Below are positions 8,241 to 18,053 of a stretch of 21,198 nt of DNA, one piece after another. The stretch comes from Chytridium lagenaria (Eukaryota > Chytridiomycota > Chytridiomycetes > Chytridiales > Chytridiaceae), in assembly GCA_025449115.1 (NCBI GenBank), contig JAHLKC010000285.1:1-21198 (forward strand), given 5' to 3'. The position numbers were made by a program, and so were the translations under genes. How positions within the stretch are numbered: the stretch's first letter is position 1; each line of letters begins with the position of its first letter. The notes under the pieces were generated by a model. It was not told the origin of the DNA. It did no database searches and worked only from the letters and a program-made list of their open reading frames with translations.

Positions 8241-11163
8241 CTAACCTTGAAACTCCAACAAAGCTCTAAAAAGCGTCGGCGGTTCCTTCATCACCACTCC
8301 AGCATCTCCACCCGTCTCCAAAGCCCTCGCCATCGCAACCTGATCTCTTGCGCGTTTGATCAGATACGTCATGCTCAGACAGACAAATAAGGATAGAATG
8401 AAGATGGTGACAAAGGTGGTGACGTCGAGGTTGTCGTTGCGGAAGAGGGTGGGGAGGTCTGGGTAGAAGGGGGATTGGGTGGGTGAGATGAGGAGGGTGT
8501 AGGAGAGTGGGAGGAGGGAGGGGTTTGTGATACGGAGGTAGTAGGGGCCCACGTAGCGACGGGAATCACGGGAGAGGAGGGTGAGAGAGGTGTTTGTGGA
8601 GGGGCGTTGGCGGATGGAGGTGAGAGTGAGAGTTAAAGGGAGAGTGGTTTGGTTGAGTTGTTGAAGGGTAAACATAAGATCTGTGAAAAGGAATGAGCTG
8701 CAATCGAAAGGAATAGTGTTACCGTATTCGGGTAGGTCGATGAAGGCGATGTGATCATTTTGAGACATTCCACCTACGACAAAGTTCATGGTTTTCGAAA
8801 TCTCGATTGGTATAACTAAAACATCGTAAGCCATTGCTCTTTTTTAGGCAAGAGGTACCTGCGGGACATACGGATGAAACGTTCCCTGATGTTGGTTTTG
8901 AAAGACACGTTCCTGGTAGAGTAAGGGACGCGTTGCTTTGAATGGGTTGTTGTGTCAGGAAGGGGAGTGGGATGACGGTGCGGTTGAGCTCGCAGGTGTC
9001 GTTGCAAAAATTGCAGTAGGATTTCGCGAGACAGTCTGCACATCCGTAAAAAGTATTTGTGCACCAATTGTTGACTGAAAGATGACCAGAAAGTAACATT
9101 TAATAAAAGGAGAGAAAGAAAAAATATATGCGTGTGAAGAATCAATACCTTTGCATTGATCCCGCACCAGTCCATCGACCTTCACCTCTGGAATTTTTAT
9201 AGTCACCATATCCTGCAACAAAAACCCATTACTTCCCCCCGTCACCACCAGACTCCCATTCCTCATCACCCCCGCATGAGCTTTCCGTCGTCCCCCTCAC
9301 TCTTCACATAAGTCCAATTCCCACATGCAGATCCAGTATCTGCACTTCGTCCCCGAAACACGGGTTCTCCGGTCTGCGACACGCTGTAAGAATTGGATTG
9401 ATATCCGCCGTATACAATCAGGGTATCGTTGATGAGGAAGAGGTAGCGTGAGTCATGGATTTGAAGGAGTCTTGGGTTGGACCGGTGTACCAGAGGGCGG
9501 CGGAGAGAGAGTATTGAGCACGGGGGTGGTGGTGAGGGCGGTCCAACGGTAGCCGCCCGTAAAGTAAATGGAGTTTGTGGCGGAATGGTAGACGCCTGTC
9601 ATGCCCCAGGTTGGAACAGGGCAGTCGGGGTGTCGGGACCAAGTAAGAGTATCTTTTTTTTCATTTTAATTTAAACATAACAAACGGTAGAGTCTTACCG
9701 AGGTCCAATGAGAATACGTTCCGTGATATTTGGAAAGAGAATGAAAATGGGAGGTATCCTCCTACTGCGAATATTTTTGTAGAGTTGGAGGTTTGAGCGA
9801 GGACGTAAGAGGTGCCTTCACCGATAGATGGGATTTGACCAAGCGTGAAACGTTGGGTCCATGAATTTTGGTCTATTAAATTATGTTAAGTTTGGTTGGT
9901 AACGGAAAACAATTACCTGGATCGTATACCCAAAGAACAGAAGCTGTGGATCCAAAGGATTGCCCACCTATGAGATAAAGTCGACCGTTGATGAACCATG
10001 AGGCGTGGCTATACCTATTTTAAGTATGGAGTCAGTTTCTCATTGGCTTTGTATATAAAAACCTTGCACTTGGAGCTTTGGATCCCCACAAATTAGTTGA
10101 AGGGCGTGACCAGTTTCCAGTAGCTATAAATCGTCAATATTATGTTCTTATCTATAACTTTACCAAAATCATGAACGAATAGATCGATAACTGGTAAAGG
10201 CTTGGTGATGCTGTACGTCCCCTGTCAAATACAGAGTCTAAAGATGTCATTTAATAATTCCAAGACCTTACTCACGTCCGATATTGTATCATACGCTGTT
10301 GAATGAAACTCTCGTCCCGTAAATGGCGCAAAATTGGTTGTTGCTACCAAAAAATTAAAAACTAAAACACAATAATCATTTCACCTAAATGACAAAACGC
10401 CCCTGTAAAGTTCATAGCACATTGACACCTCCCATTTCTACATGTCCTCCATTCAAACAATCCGATGAGGCCGTACAGGTTTGATTTACCGCTAAATCCC
10501 CAGTAAGTCTTATAATCAAATCAAGGCTTACGTAAAACGGTAAAGACTGCCGCGAATCCCGTTGCAGTGTACTCCGAGTCCGACATGAAATTGATCGTGA
10601 CCGAGCTTGAGGAAGATGCAAAAACATCGGTGTAGTTGAATGTGGGCGACCGGTTTCCGCAGAGATGGGCGAGTTCGGGAGACTCGTTGGATGGGCCGTC
10701 ATAGACTTTAACGAAATCCCATCTATAATTGTAAGAGATGAGTTGGTGCGATGCAAACTTACCCGCACTCCGTATCGACATGGATGAAATCAAGCTGGTG
10801 ATGGGAATGTTAGTTACATGTGAAGAGGCGCACGATGGACTGATCGACATATAAAGGGCAAACTAGTCTCACCTTAATGACACTCCCCGTCTCCGCTCTC
10901 ACTGTCCAAGTACATCCAACCTGATTCGCATACCTCGGTCTAGGTCTCTCCAAAACTGCACCACTTGATGCAATCACCCCAGACTTGACCTGCGATGGGA
11001 TTCTGTATAAATCGCTACAGGTGCCTGATCCAAGAGCCGGGAACCATGTTAAAGCGCGGAGTTGGGGATCCGTATAGCGGGTTGAAAGCGATTGAGCGAG
11101 AGTTGTGATGGGTATGAGGATGAGAATTAGGAGGAAGAAGGGCGAGGTGATGAGGGGCATCAT
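7762..11163 (-). CDS. Attractin-like type I membrane protein (CUB-EGF-kelch-PSI-TM-tail), frame broken by indels
   Basis: I infer 12 exons: 11163-10873, 10794-10763, 10722-10532, 10491-10385, 10343-10276, 10221-10164, 10123-10063, 10014-9917, 9872-9699, 9652-9149, 9074-8083 and 8037-7762, about 950 residues. In order there is a signal peptide (MMPLITSPFFLLILILIPI), a CUB domain (VGCTWTVRAETGSVIK, CGWDFVKVYDGPSNESPELA), and one EGF (CTASSDCLNGG then CRNGRCQCAMNFTGAFC). Next are several kelch blades (RYSHASWFINGRLYLIGGQ, IFAVGGY, IYFTGGYRW, LIVYGGYQ, LVVTGGSNG), a Cys-rich PSI-like module (WCTNTFYGCADCLAKSYCNF), and one transmembrane helix near TTFVTIFILSLFVCLSMTYL. A cytoplasmic tail ends in RDRVRRR. 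Architecture matches attractin/MEGF8 without the lectin domain. Frame breaks lie near 10445, within 9440-9540, and near 9287, 8840-8845 and 8260. Animal relatives act with RING ligases to tune receptor turnover; the fungal role is unknown. Confidence 0.85.
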
Positions 11164-11605
11164 TTGTGGGGGGCTGCAAGAAGGATCTTGCTCTCCCTCC
11201 CTGTGCAGGCAAATGAAATTGTCGTGTGATTTGTTTTGGGTTAAGTTTGTCTTAAAAAGTCATTCATGAGGATGGGATCAGTTTTTTATATGGACGACGG
11301 ACGGGATCACTGGAGATAATATTGATGTTGATCGTCAAGGAGTGGCGTTGATGCTGATGGTGTGATGATGGATGCATTTTAAATGACTTTCCACGTCGTC
11401 TCGGGAGGAGACACTTTAATGTTTTAAAAAATACGTTGGCAGTAAAAGCTTAAAGGGAGCTTTCTTGTACGCTTTGGATCTACATTACAATAAAGAGATA
11501 TGGGATGCAGACGACATGACTTCGGGCTGATTTTTCATCGCCTACCCAACATTTTAGACAATTTGAATAGGAAAAAAAGAAAAAAACCAAAAAAGGTGCA
11601 TTGCG
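11164..11605. promoter_or_regulatory. Divergent promoter region of attractin-like and DNMT2-type genes
   Basis: These 442 bp separate two genes transcribed away from each other, so both promoters should lie here. A short perfect inverted repeat GTCTC-GGGAG-GAGAC is at about 11398-11412. An A-rich run lies directly before the DNMT2 start codon. No clear TATA box is assigned. Confidence 0.5.
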
Positions 11606-13121
11606 ATGCCATCCCCCCTCATCGTCGCCGAATTCTACTCTGGCCTCGGCGGCCTCCACTACGGCCTCCTCTCTGCTCTCCCACATCTTTCTCCGCACCT
11701 CCAACCATCATCCGTCACTATTCATCCCTACGACGTTAACGCCATCGCCAATACCGTCTACCACCACAATCACTCCATCCATCCTTCAACCCAAGACATC
11801 ACGTCTCTCACAGCGGAGGATCTGGATGTATTGAGAGCCGATATCTGGCTGATGTCACCGCCTTGTCAACCATATACGAGGAATGGACCAAGATTGATGT
11901 CAAAGGATCGGAGAGCAGGGTCTTTTTTAAAAATGTTGGAGGAGTTGCCGAGGATGAAGAAGAGGCCATGGGGATTTTGTTGGAGAATGTATTGGGTAGG
12001 ATGAATTCCAAATATTTTTCTGTGTTGGTCCTTCGATGGGTTATTGAGGAATTGCCGTGACGGTATCTCACGCGAACTGCTTTTTGCTCATAGGTTTTGA
12101 GGCCTCAGATACTTTTGAAACTCTTACATCAACCCTCACCTCTTGTAACTACACCTACCAAGGTTTCATCATGAACCCTCTTGACTTCGGCATTCCCAAT
12201 TCGCGTCCTCGTTTCTTCCTCCTCGCCAAACAATCTCCACGTGCCTTTGCACATGCTCCCTTAAATGCTCTATCTACCGGCCCCTCTATCCTCTTTTCTG
12301 CTCTCAATGTTCCACCACCAACACAAATACGACCAATATCGGATTATCTTGATGCAGACGCTGAAAACGAGGACGGGTTGTCGTTGACGAATGGACAGCT
12401 GTGGAAGGCTGGAGGAGGATATGATATGGTTGCGGCTGGGGACAGAAGGAGTTGTTGTTTCACGAAATCGTATGGGAACTATGGAAGGGGAACGGGGTCG
12501 GTGCTAAGGAGGGCGACGGATGAGGAAGTCATAGCGTTTGCGGAGCTTTTGCCGGAGGTTTCGGAAGGGGTGCCGATTTTGGATGACGAGGGCGGCCTTG
12601 GTTCACAAAGTGGAGAGGAAGACCAAGAATTATCTGAAACACTGCAAGCTAAAAGAACCTATGTTAGGTCAATCGGTGGTTCACCAACACCCGCCCTTAC
12701 CGCCGCCACCGCCAAGATCTTCGCCCACTACGCTAACCTCCGCACACAAACAAAATCTCACTTCGACACCAATTTCGCCTTTGAGACTGCCTCTATTCTC
12801 TACACATCCGCGGGAAAGCCTCGTAAACTCTCTGGGCGTGTGAAGAGAGAGTTGGACGAGAAACGCGGTAAATGGTGGGAGGGTGGTGGGGTGTGTCCGT
12901 TGGAAGTCTTGAAGGCGCGACAATTTTCGTGGAAGGAGGTGGCGGCTTTGCAAGGATTTCCTGCAGATTTTGGTTTCCCGGATGAAGTGAATTTAGGGCA
13001 GAGATGGAAGTTGCTGGGAAATAGTTTAAATGTTAAGATAGTGGAGATGCTGGTGAGATATTTATTTGAAGGGGAGAGCAAAGAGGGAGCTGGAATCGCC
13101 TCATGTAATGAAAAGAGTTGA
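11606..13121 (+). CDS. TRDMT1: DNMT2-type tRNA (cytosine-5) methyltransferase, one frameshift
   Basis: The enzyme uses S-adenosylmethionine to methylate cytosine 38 of tRNA-Asp in known family members. Exon 1 is 11606-11995, intron 11996-12093 (GTAGGA...CATAG), exon 2 12094-13121, about 472 residues; animal enzymes are nearer 390. Motif I is EFYSGLGGLHYGL. Motif IV with the catalytic Cys is MSPPCQPYTRNG. Motif VI is ILLENV, rejoined across the intron as NVLGFEASDTFE. Motif VIII is GIPNSRPRFFLLAK. The DNMT2-specific CFT block is SCCFTKSYGNYGRGTGS. Motifs IX-X are FSWKEVAALQGFP and RWKLLGNSLNV. The frame shifts in the G run at 11970-11973, one G short, just before ILLENV. Every catalytic element is present otherwise, so the gene is probably functional in the organism. 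The ATG at 11606 places motif I at the very N-terminus, as is usual for the family. Confidence 0.93.
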
Positions 13122-13563
13122 ATGGAATTGCTGAGATGGTGGGAACATTGTCGTTGATATCAGTTGGAGGCAAGATCATTTTTGTCAGCAGCTTTTTTTT
13201 TACACTTTCTTATTTATATAGATACCCATTTATACCTCGGTTACTTTATGCTATTTATAAGTATTTATACTTAATCTCTTAATTGAATGTCCCGTGCATT
13301 AAAACTCGGTCTCTTTTTTCGGATTTAGGTTTGTTTGTTTTTTCAATGTTCATGTCCCGTCTTTGCATAATACATTTATTCAAATATTAAGATCGTTCGT
13401 CGATTTTGACAGGTTTGTCCTATGTACATTCTGTGTCTGAATATGTATATAAGTTGAAAACTATTATTTATATATCTGACATCGTTTAAATAACATTTAC
13501 ATGTGCTTGTCAAATAATTATGACAATTCTTCCTCTTCAAACAAACATTATAACCACGTACCC
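13122..13563. other. Intergenic region upstream of LRR copy 1
   Basis: The stretch is AT-rich with no gene. It holds the 3' UTR of the DNMT2-type gene and the promoter of the first LRR gene. From about 13470 to the start codon it aligns loosely with the sequence before LRR copy 2 (shared TGACAATTC-TCC and CAAACAAACAT), so it belongs to the duplicated unit. Confidence 0.6.
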
Positions 13564-15090
13564 ATGCTAACATCATCCGAACCCACCAATCTCACCTCAT
13601 ATGCATATAAGAGCCTCCATCTTCGATTCGACCATGTGACGGCTCCCATTAAGCAGATTCTATATCTTCATTCTTCAGCCGACAGCCTCCAAACTCTCAC
13701 TCTAGAACTGCCGTTCGACCCCAACACTGTCTTCCAAGTCCAGCAAGCTTTTCCACTAAAAAATCTCACCACCTTACGGCTCAAGTTTCTCAATCCTGCG
13801 TTTCCCAATAGTCTTTCCAAGTTTGGACAAAGTGTAGGGGAGCTGCCGTGTCTTAGAGTCCTCGAAGTATGGCAAAATAGAACTCACCTCGAGTTGACGA
13901 GCTTCTTTGAGCCAATGTTGAAAGCTGGGAGGGGTGAGAGGTTGGAGGAATTAACTTTAAACTGTGAACCAAGAACGATGAGCGAATATATCGCGGTGAT
14001 GCAGTTCATATCGGTCCACCGTCGCTTGAAGAAACTCAATGTTGATATCCAAGTATCCCAATATTCAAAACGTGAAGTGGATTTCGCCTCTCTCGATTTT
14101 GTGCTGGACACCGCTTTATGGAAAGGAGTGATGGCAACAATCGAGGATTTGACCTTCGCTGTCCGCGTCGGATTGCTTTGTTTCACCCCTCCAATTAATC
14201 TCTGCACAAACCTCAAAGCCCTCCGCCACCATCGCCTCACCAATTCATTGCAACCTTTCCGACTCCCTGCGAATGCTGAAAGAAATCTTACCTCCCTCAC
14301 CTTTGCATTTGACACCCGCATATCCTTCCACGTGGTTGGGAGCTGCTTTACCGTTCTACACACGTGCGAACGTCTTCAAGCGTTCACCCTCTCATGCCCA
14401 GGGTTCCTGATAGATGAAACCTCCAACGAAATCTTAAACCGACTCACCAACTTTATTCGAACCCTAACTCCACGACCCCACCTGAAAATTCTCGACATTG
14501 CTATCCCTATTCCAACTCCAGCTCTTCAACCCATAGCAGAATTCATCTCAAAGTGCAATATCCACACCATCATGCTAGGTCTCGACGGTCAGATTTCAGA
14601 CCAACTCCGGTACACCGTGACATCCTTGATCAAATCTCCCATCATCCTCAAACTTCCGTTCCAACCTGCCTGGGAAGTTATATCATTCACAACCCTCAAC
14701 ACCTCCGTATCCCAATTCCTCATGAAGCCGCCATGCGCGAACTTCTAAGCTCATCCCTAGTGAAACCATGGGGAACTTGGAGTCTCGACTCTCTTCATCT
14801 TGATATGGCTTTTCACTCCCAAGTCCCCCCAAAACCGTCAAATGTTTGTTTTGGAGCTGGTTAAACGTATACATGCAGTTAAAGAGTTATACTTGTCTGT
14901 TATCGCATTTGAGACTCTACGGCCAACTTATTCGTGCCTTGCTGGGCTTAAGAGTGCGGTGGGAACTTTAAAGATTATCGGAAGGGAAAACCTTGGAGAT
15001 GAGGAAGTGAGGCTTGAGAAGGAGTCGAGGAGGAAGGGAGGGGTTTCAGTGATGATTTTGAATGGGTTATACGGTGTTTATGGGAAATAA
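13564..15090 (+). CDS. Leucine-rich protein of unknown function, tandem copy 1, frameshifted
   Basis: The protein is intronless, with start ATG at 13564 chosen because MLTSSEPTNLTSYAYKSLHL aligns with the start of copy 2. The body is rich in Leu-x-x-Leu-x-Leu segments (SLQTLTLELPF, LTTLRLKFLNPAF, LPCLRVLEVWQNR, RLEELTLNCEP), typical of irregular fungal leucine-rich or F-box/LRR-like proteins. I see no F-box at the N-terminus, no signal peptide and no membrane helix. Compared with copy 2, single bases are missing near 14700, in the C run 14825-14830, and at 14844. With these, the frame would run to the stop at 15088-15090 and give about 509 codons, the same as copy 2. Function is unknown; protein-protein recognition is a guess from the repeats. 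Confidence 0.75.
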
Positions 15091-15303
15091 TGGTTAGAAC
15101 GAAAATTGGCTTTGCCGGAAGATAACTTCCTAACTCAGCTCTATTTTTCCTTTTTTCTATTTTATTTTTCCTCTATAATTTTTTAGTATATGCTTTGAGT
15201 AGGCGAAAAGGATACGTGACGTCTTCGTAATCAACAAAGAGATTTTAGAAATTGGCCCTTAACTTCAGTCCCTTCAATTTATTAGTTTCATATATCAGAA
15301 GCA

Positions 15304-15364
15304 ATGGCTCCAATCCTATCTTCTGCAAAATGGCTGGCCTCACTGGTACACCGCTAAGCCTTCC
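15304..15364 (+). pseudogene. Remnant of the 5' end of the BORCS6-domain gene
   Basis: From ATG at 15304 the sequence parallels the first exon of the BORCS6-domain gene at 17172: ATGGCTCCAATCCTATCT against ATGGCCCCTATCATATCT, then both share GCTGGCCTCAC. A run GTGACGTCTTCG about 90 bp upstream parallels GATGACGTTAGTCTTCG before 17172. Similarity fades after about 15344-15364, and no later exon is found here. It sits exactly between the two LRR copies, as expected if a tandem duplication broke inside the BORCS6 gene. Confidence 0.6.
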
Positions 15365-15471
15365 CCATCAATCTCTCATGACATATAAGGTGACATTACA
15401 CCAAAATCTTGATTGTCAAAGGAGAACACTTTTGCTGACAATTCCTCCCGACCAAACAAACATCCTCAACC

Positions 15472-17000
15472 ATGCTAACCTCCTCCAAGACCACCGATCT
15501 CACCCCGTACGCCTTTAAAAGCCTCCACCTTCGACTCGACCATTTAACCGATTCCGATATCCGCTTAAAGCAGATCCAATATCTTTATACATTATCCGAT
15601 AGCCTCCGAACACTCTCTGTATTACTCCCAACCGATCCTTGCACCGTTCGTCAGATTCAACAAGCTTTCTCTTTAAGGTTTCTCAACACCTTAAGTCTCA
15701 CATTCCTCAATCCTGCGTTTCCCAATGGTCTTTCTAATATCGGACGAAGTGTCGGGGAGCTGCCGTGTCTCCGAGTCCTCGAACTTCAGCAAAATCGCAT
15801 CAATGTTGAGTTGTCGAGATTCTTTGAGTCCATGCTTAGATTCGGATGGGGTGAGAGGTTAGAGGAACTTGCCCTTGCCTGTCAGCCACGAACGTTGAAA
15901 GAGTTCGCGTTGGCTTTGCAGTTTACATCGGTTCATCGTCGCTTAAAGAAACTTACGGTTGATATCGAAGCAACTCAATATTCACGGTGCAATTTGGATT
16001 ATGGCTTTATTGATGTAATGATAAATAGCTTTTTATCGGAAGGAGTGATGACAGCAATTGAGGATCTGACGTTCGCCATCCGCGTGGGGTCTCTATGTTT
16101 TGCCCCTCCTATCAACCTCTGTGCGAATTTGCGATATTTAAACCACCATCGCCTCACCTTCTTCATGCAACCATTCCAATTTCCCTCTAATATCGCCACA
16201 GATCTCAACTTTCTCACTCTTTCATTTGATACCCACATATCCTTCCACGTGCTTGACAGTTGCTTCACAGCTCTTCACTCCTGCGAGCGCCTCCAAACGT
16301 TCAACCTCTCATGCCTAGGGTTCCTAATAGATGAAACATCAAACCATACATTAAGCAGACTCACCACCTTTATTCGAACTTTCAAGCCACGACTGCACTT
16401 AAAAACTCTCGACATAGCCATCCCCATCCCACCATCAGCTCTTCAACCCCTAGCCGAATTCATCTCAAAGTGCAATATCTCCACCGTCATGCTTGGTCTC
16501 GAGTGTGAGATTTCAGACCAACTCCGGCACACCGTGACCTCCTTGATCAAATCACCTGTCATCCTCAAACTCCCGTTCCAACCTTCCTGGGAAGTCCTCG
16601 CATTCACAAATCTCAAGCACCTCCGTATCCTTATTCCTCATGAAGCCGCCATGCGCGAACTTCTACGCTCATCCTCGTGAAACCATGGGGAACGTCAAGC
16701 CTCGACACGCTTCATCTCGATATGGTGTATTATGCACCTGTCTCGCCTGATACCGTAAAATGGTTTGTTGTGGAGCTCGTGAAGCACGCATATGCGATAA
16801 AAGAGCTATACATATGTGTGATCGCGTTTGAGACACTACGGCCGTCTTATCCGTTTCTTGTTGGGATTGAGAGTGCGGTGGGGATTTTAAAGGTTATCGG
16901 AACTGAAAAGCTTGGGAAGGACGAATTGAGGTTTGAGGAGGACTCGAGGAGAAAAGGAGGGATTTCTGTAAGGGTTTCTGATGGGCGAGACGTATTGTGA
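15472..17000 (+). CDS. Leucine-rich protein of unknown function, tandem copy 2, one frameshift
   Basis: This is a paralogue of the gene at 13564-15090, clearly homologous over the whole length (shared FLNPAFPN, VGELPCLRVLE, SVHRRLKKL, FLIDETSN, PHEAAMRELL, ESRRKGG/DSRRKGG). The frame from 15472 stops at 16678-16680 after ELLRSSS. Copy 1 continues through SSSLVKPWGT. Here one base is missing in the C pair at about 16673-16674, and the next frame continues VKPWGTSSLDTLHLDM to the stop at 16998-17000, about 509 codons in total. It is intronless, unlike all single-copy neighbours. Leu-rich segments recur along the length. There is no recognised domain or known substrate, and the family may be lineage-specific. 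Confidence 0.78.
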
Positions 17001-17171
17001 TTTTTATGGGATAATACCGTAGAGGGACTGTAAAAAACAGTTAAGCTAAAAAAGTATCGGTAATATAAATAAGGAACAATAATGGGCACATTCGCCAGGT
17101 TTATGCTTTTCTTTCAAAACGACTTTGTGGTAGATGACGTTAGTCTTCGAACATCAAAAAAATATTCATAA

Positions 17172-17673
17172 ATGGCCCCTATCATATCTCCAGCAGGCAC
17201 AGCTGGCCTCACCGCCAAAGAAGCCACATCCTCCAAAGCCCCCCTCAGCTACGCCGTCCCCATCGATCCCACCCTCCTCGACGACATTGAGCGGGACTCC
17301 CGCTCCGCGGCCCGAGATCTCGATGAATTCATGAAAGCATTAGAATACAGAATTGGAGAGGTGAGGAATACCTCATCATGGAAATGGCTGACATGCGGTA
17401 AAAGATGACGAATCTGACGCTTCAATCCGTCAATGCTCATGGAAAGGCTGCGACGAATCTGTCAAAGGAGATGGCGGCGTGTACAGCAGCGACGGTGAAA
17501 TTGATTACGGCGGTGGATGAGTTGAGTCATGATATGGAGGGTGTGCAAACGCTTTCTGAGCAGATGTGAGTTGCTCGTGGTTGTAGAACTTGTTACTTAT
17601 TCTTCATGCATTTTTTAGAAAGACGATAAAGAAGTCATTAGACTGGCTAGAAAAGGTCGCATTTTCAAAGTAA
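17172..17673 (+). CDS. BORCS6-domain protein, probable BORC complex subunit
   Basis: Three exons, 17172-17360, 17405-17565 and 17619-17673, join in frame to give about 134 residues. After a Ser/Ala/Pro-rich start comes VPIDPTLLDDIERDSRSAAR, DEFMKALEYRIGE|MTNLTLQS, then DELSHDMEGVQTLSEQIKTI and KKSLDWLEKV. This is a compact helical, heptad-like protein. It matches the pattern I recall for BORCS6 (lyspersin) family members: P-x-LL-x-D-I-E, a central helix, then V-x-x-L-x-x-Q-I-K-x-I-K-x-x-L-D-x-L-E. BORC couples lysosomes to kinesin through Arl8 in animals. The gene is intact with clean splice sites. Another short coiled-coil subunit is the alternative reading. Its 5' end was copied upstream at 15304. 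Confidence 0.72.
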
Positions 17674-18053
17674 CGGCCGGAGATTTAATATGGAGAAGTA
17701 CTGCAGGCGGTCCTGACTCCATTGTATCTCTATAGTACATTCAATCGTATTTGTATTATTATTATCTTCTCATAAACTCTCCTTTAAAAACGTTGTCCAC
17801 CAAGTTCCCTTTGCAAGAATCACCAATCTTTTGAATGTGCGCACAGTAATCAGGTGAAGCCAGAAAACAGGTCTTTAAAAGAAAAATATAGTGGCAATAA
17901 AGCACAGGGAAAGCAAACCGTGGTGGCAACTAGCAAAGGAAGAATGAATAAACTATGAGCAATCAACATATTAAACTAAAATATCAACATAGGTGACGAC
18001 GAGCGTAAATGAACATAGGAGAAAGCGAATATTGGAGGATCCAAGATCTCTCT
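17674..18053. other. Convergent intergenic region
   Basis: This contains the 3' UTRs of the BORCS6-domain gene (+) and the SH3 gene (-). It is A/T-rich and nothing else is recognised. Confidence 0.6.

Noticed and set aside
8241..8834. A self-contained 197-codon membrane protein frame on the minus strand
   Set aside because: Its ATG falls just after a six-base A/T run. One base fewer joins it in frame to the upstream PSI exon (CPAGTSCLK...), so it is the membrane-spanning part of the attractin-like gene.
11961..11990. Programmed ribosomal frameshift in the DNMT2-type gene
   Set aside because: There is no slippery heptamer with a downstream structure, and comparable one-base breaks occur in unrelated genes nearby. 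A single missing G explains it.
13884..14363. 159-codon minus-strand frame opposite LRR copy 1
   Set aside because: It is the antisense shadow of the LRR coding sequence; a similar shadow exists opposite copy 2 (15999-16268).
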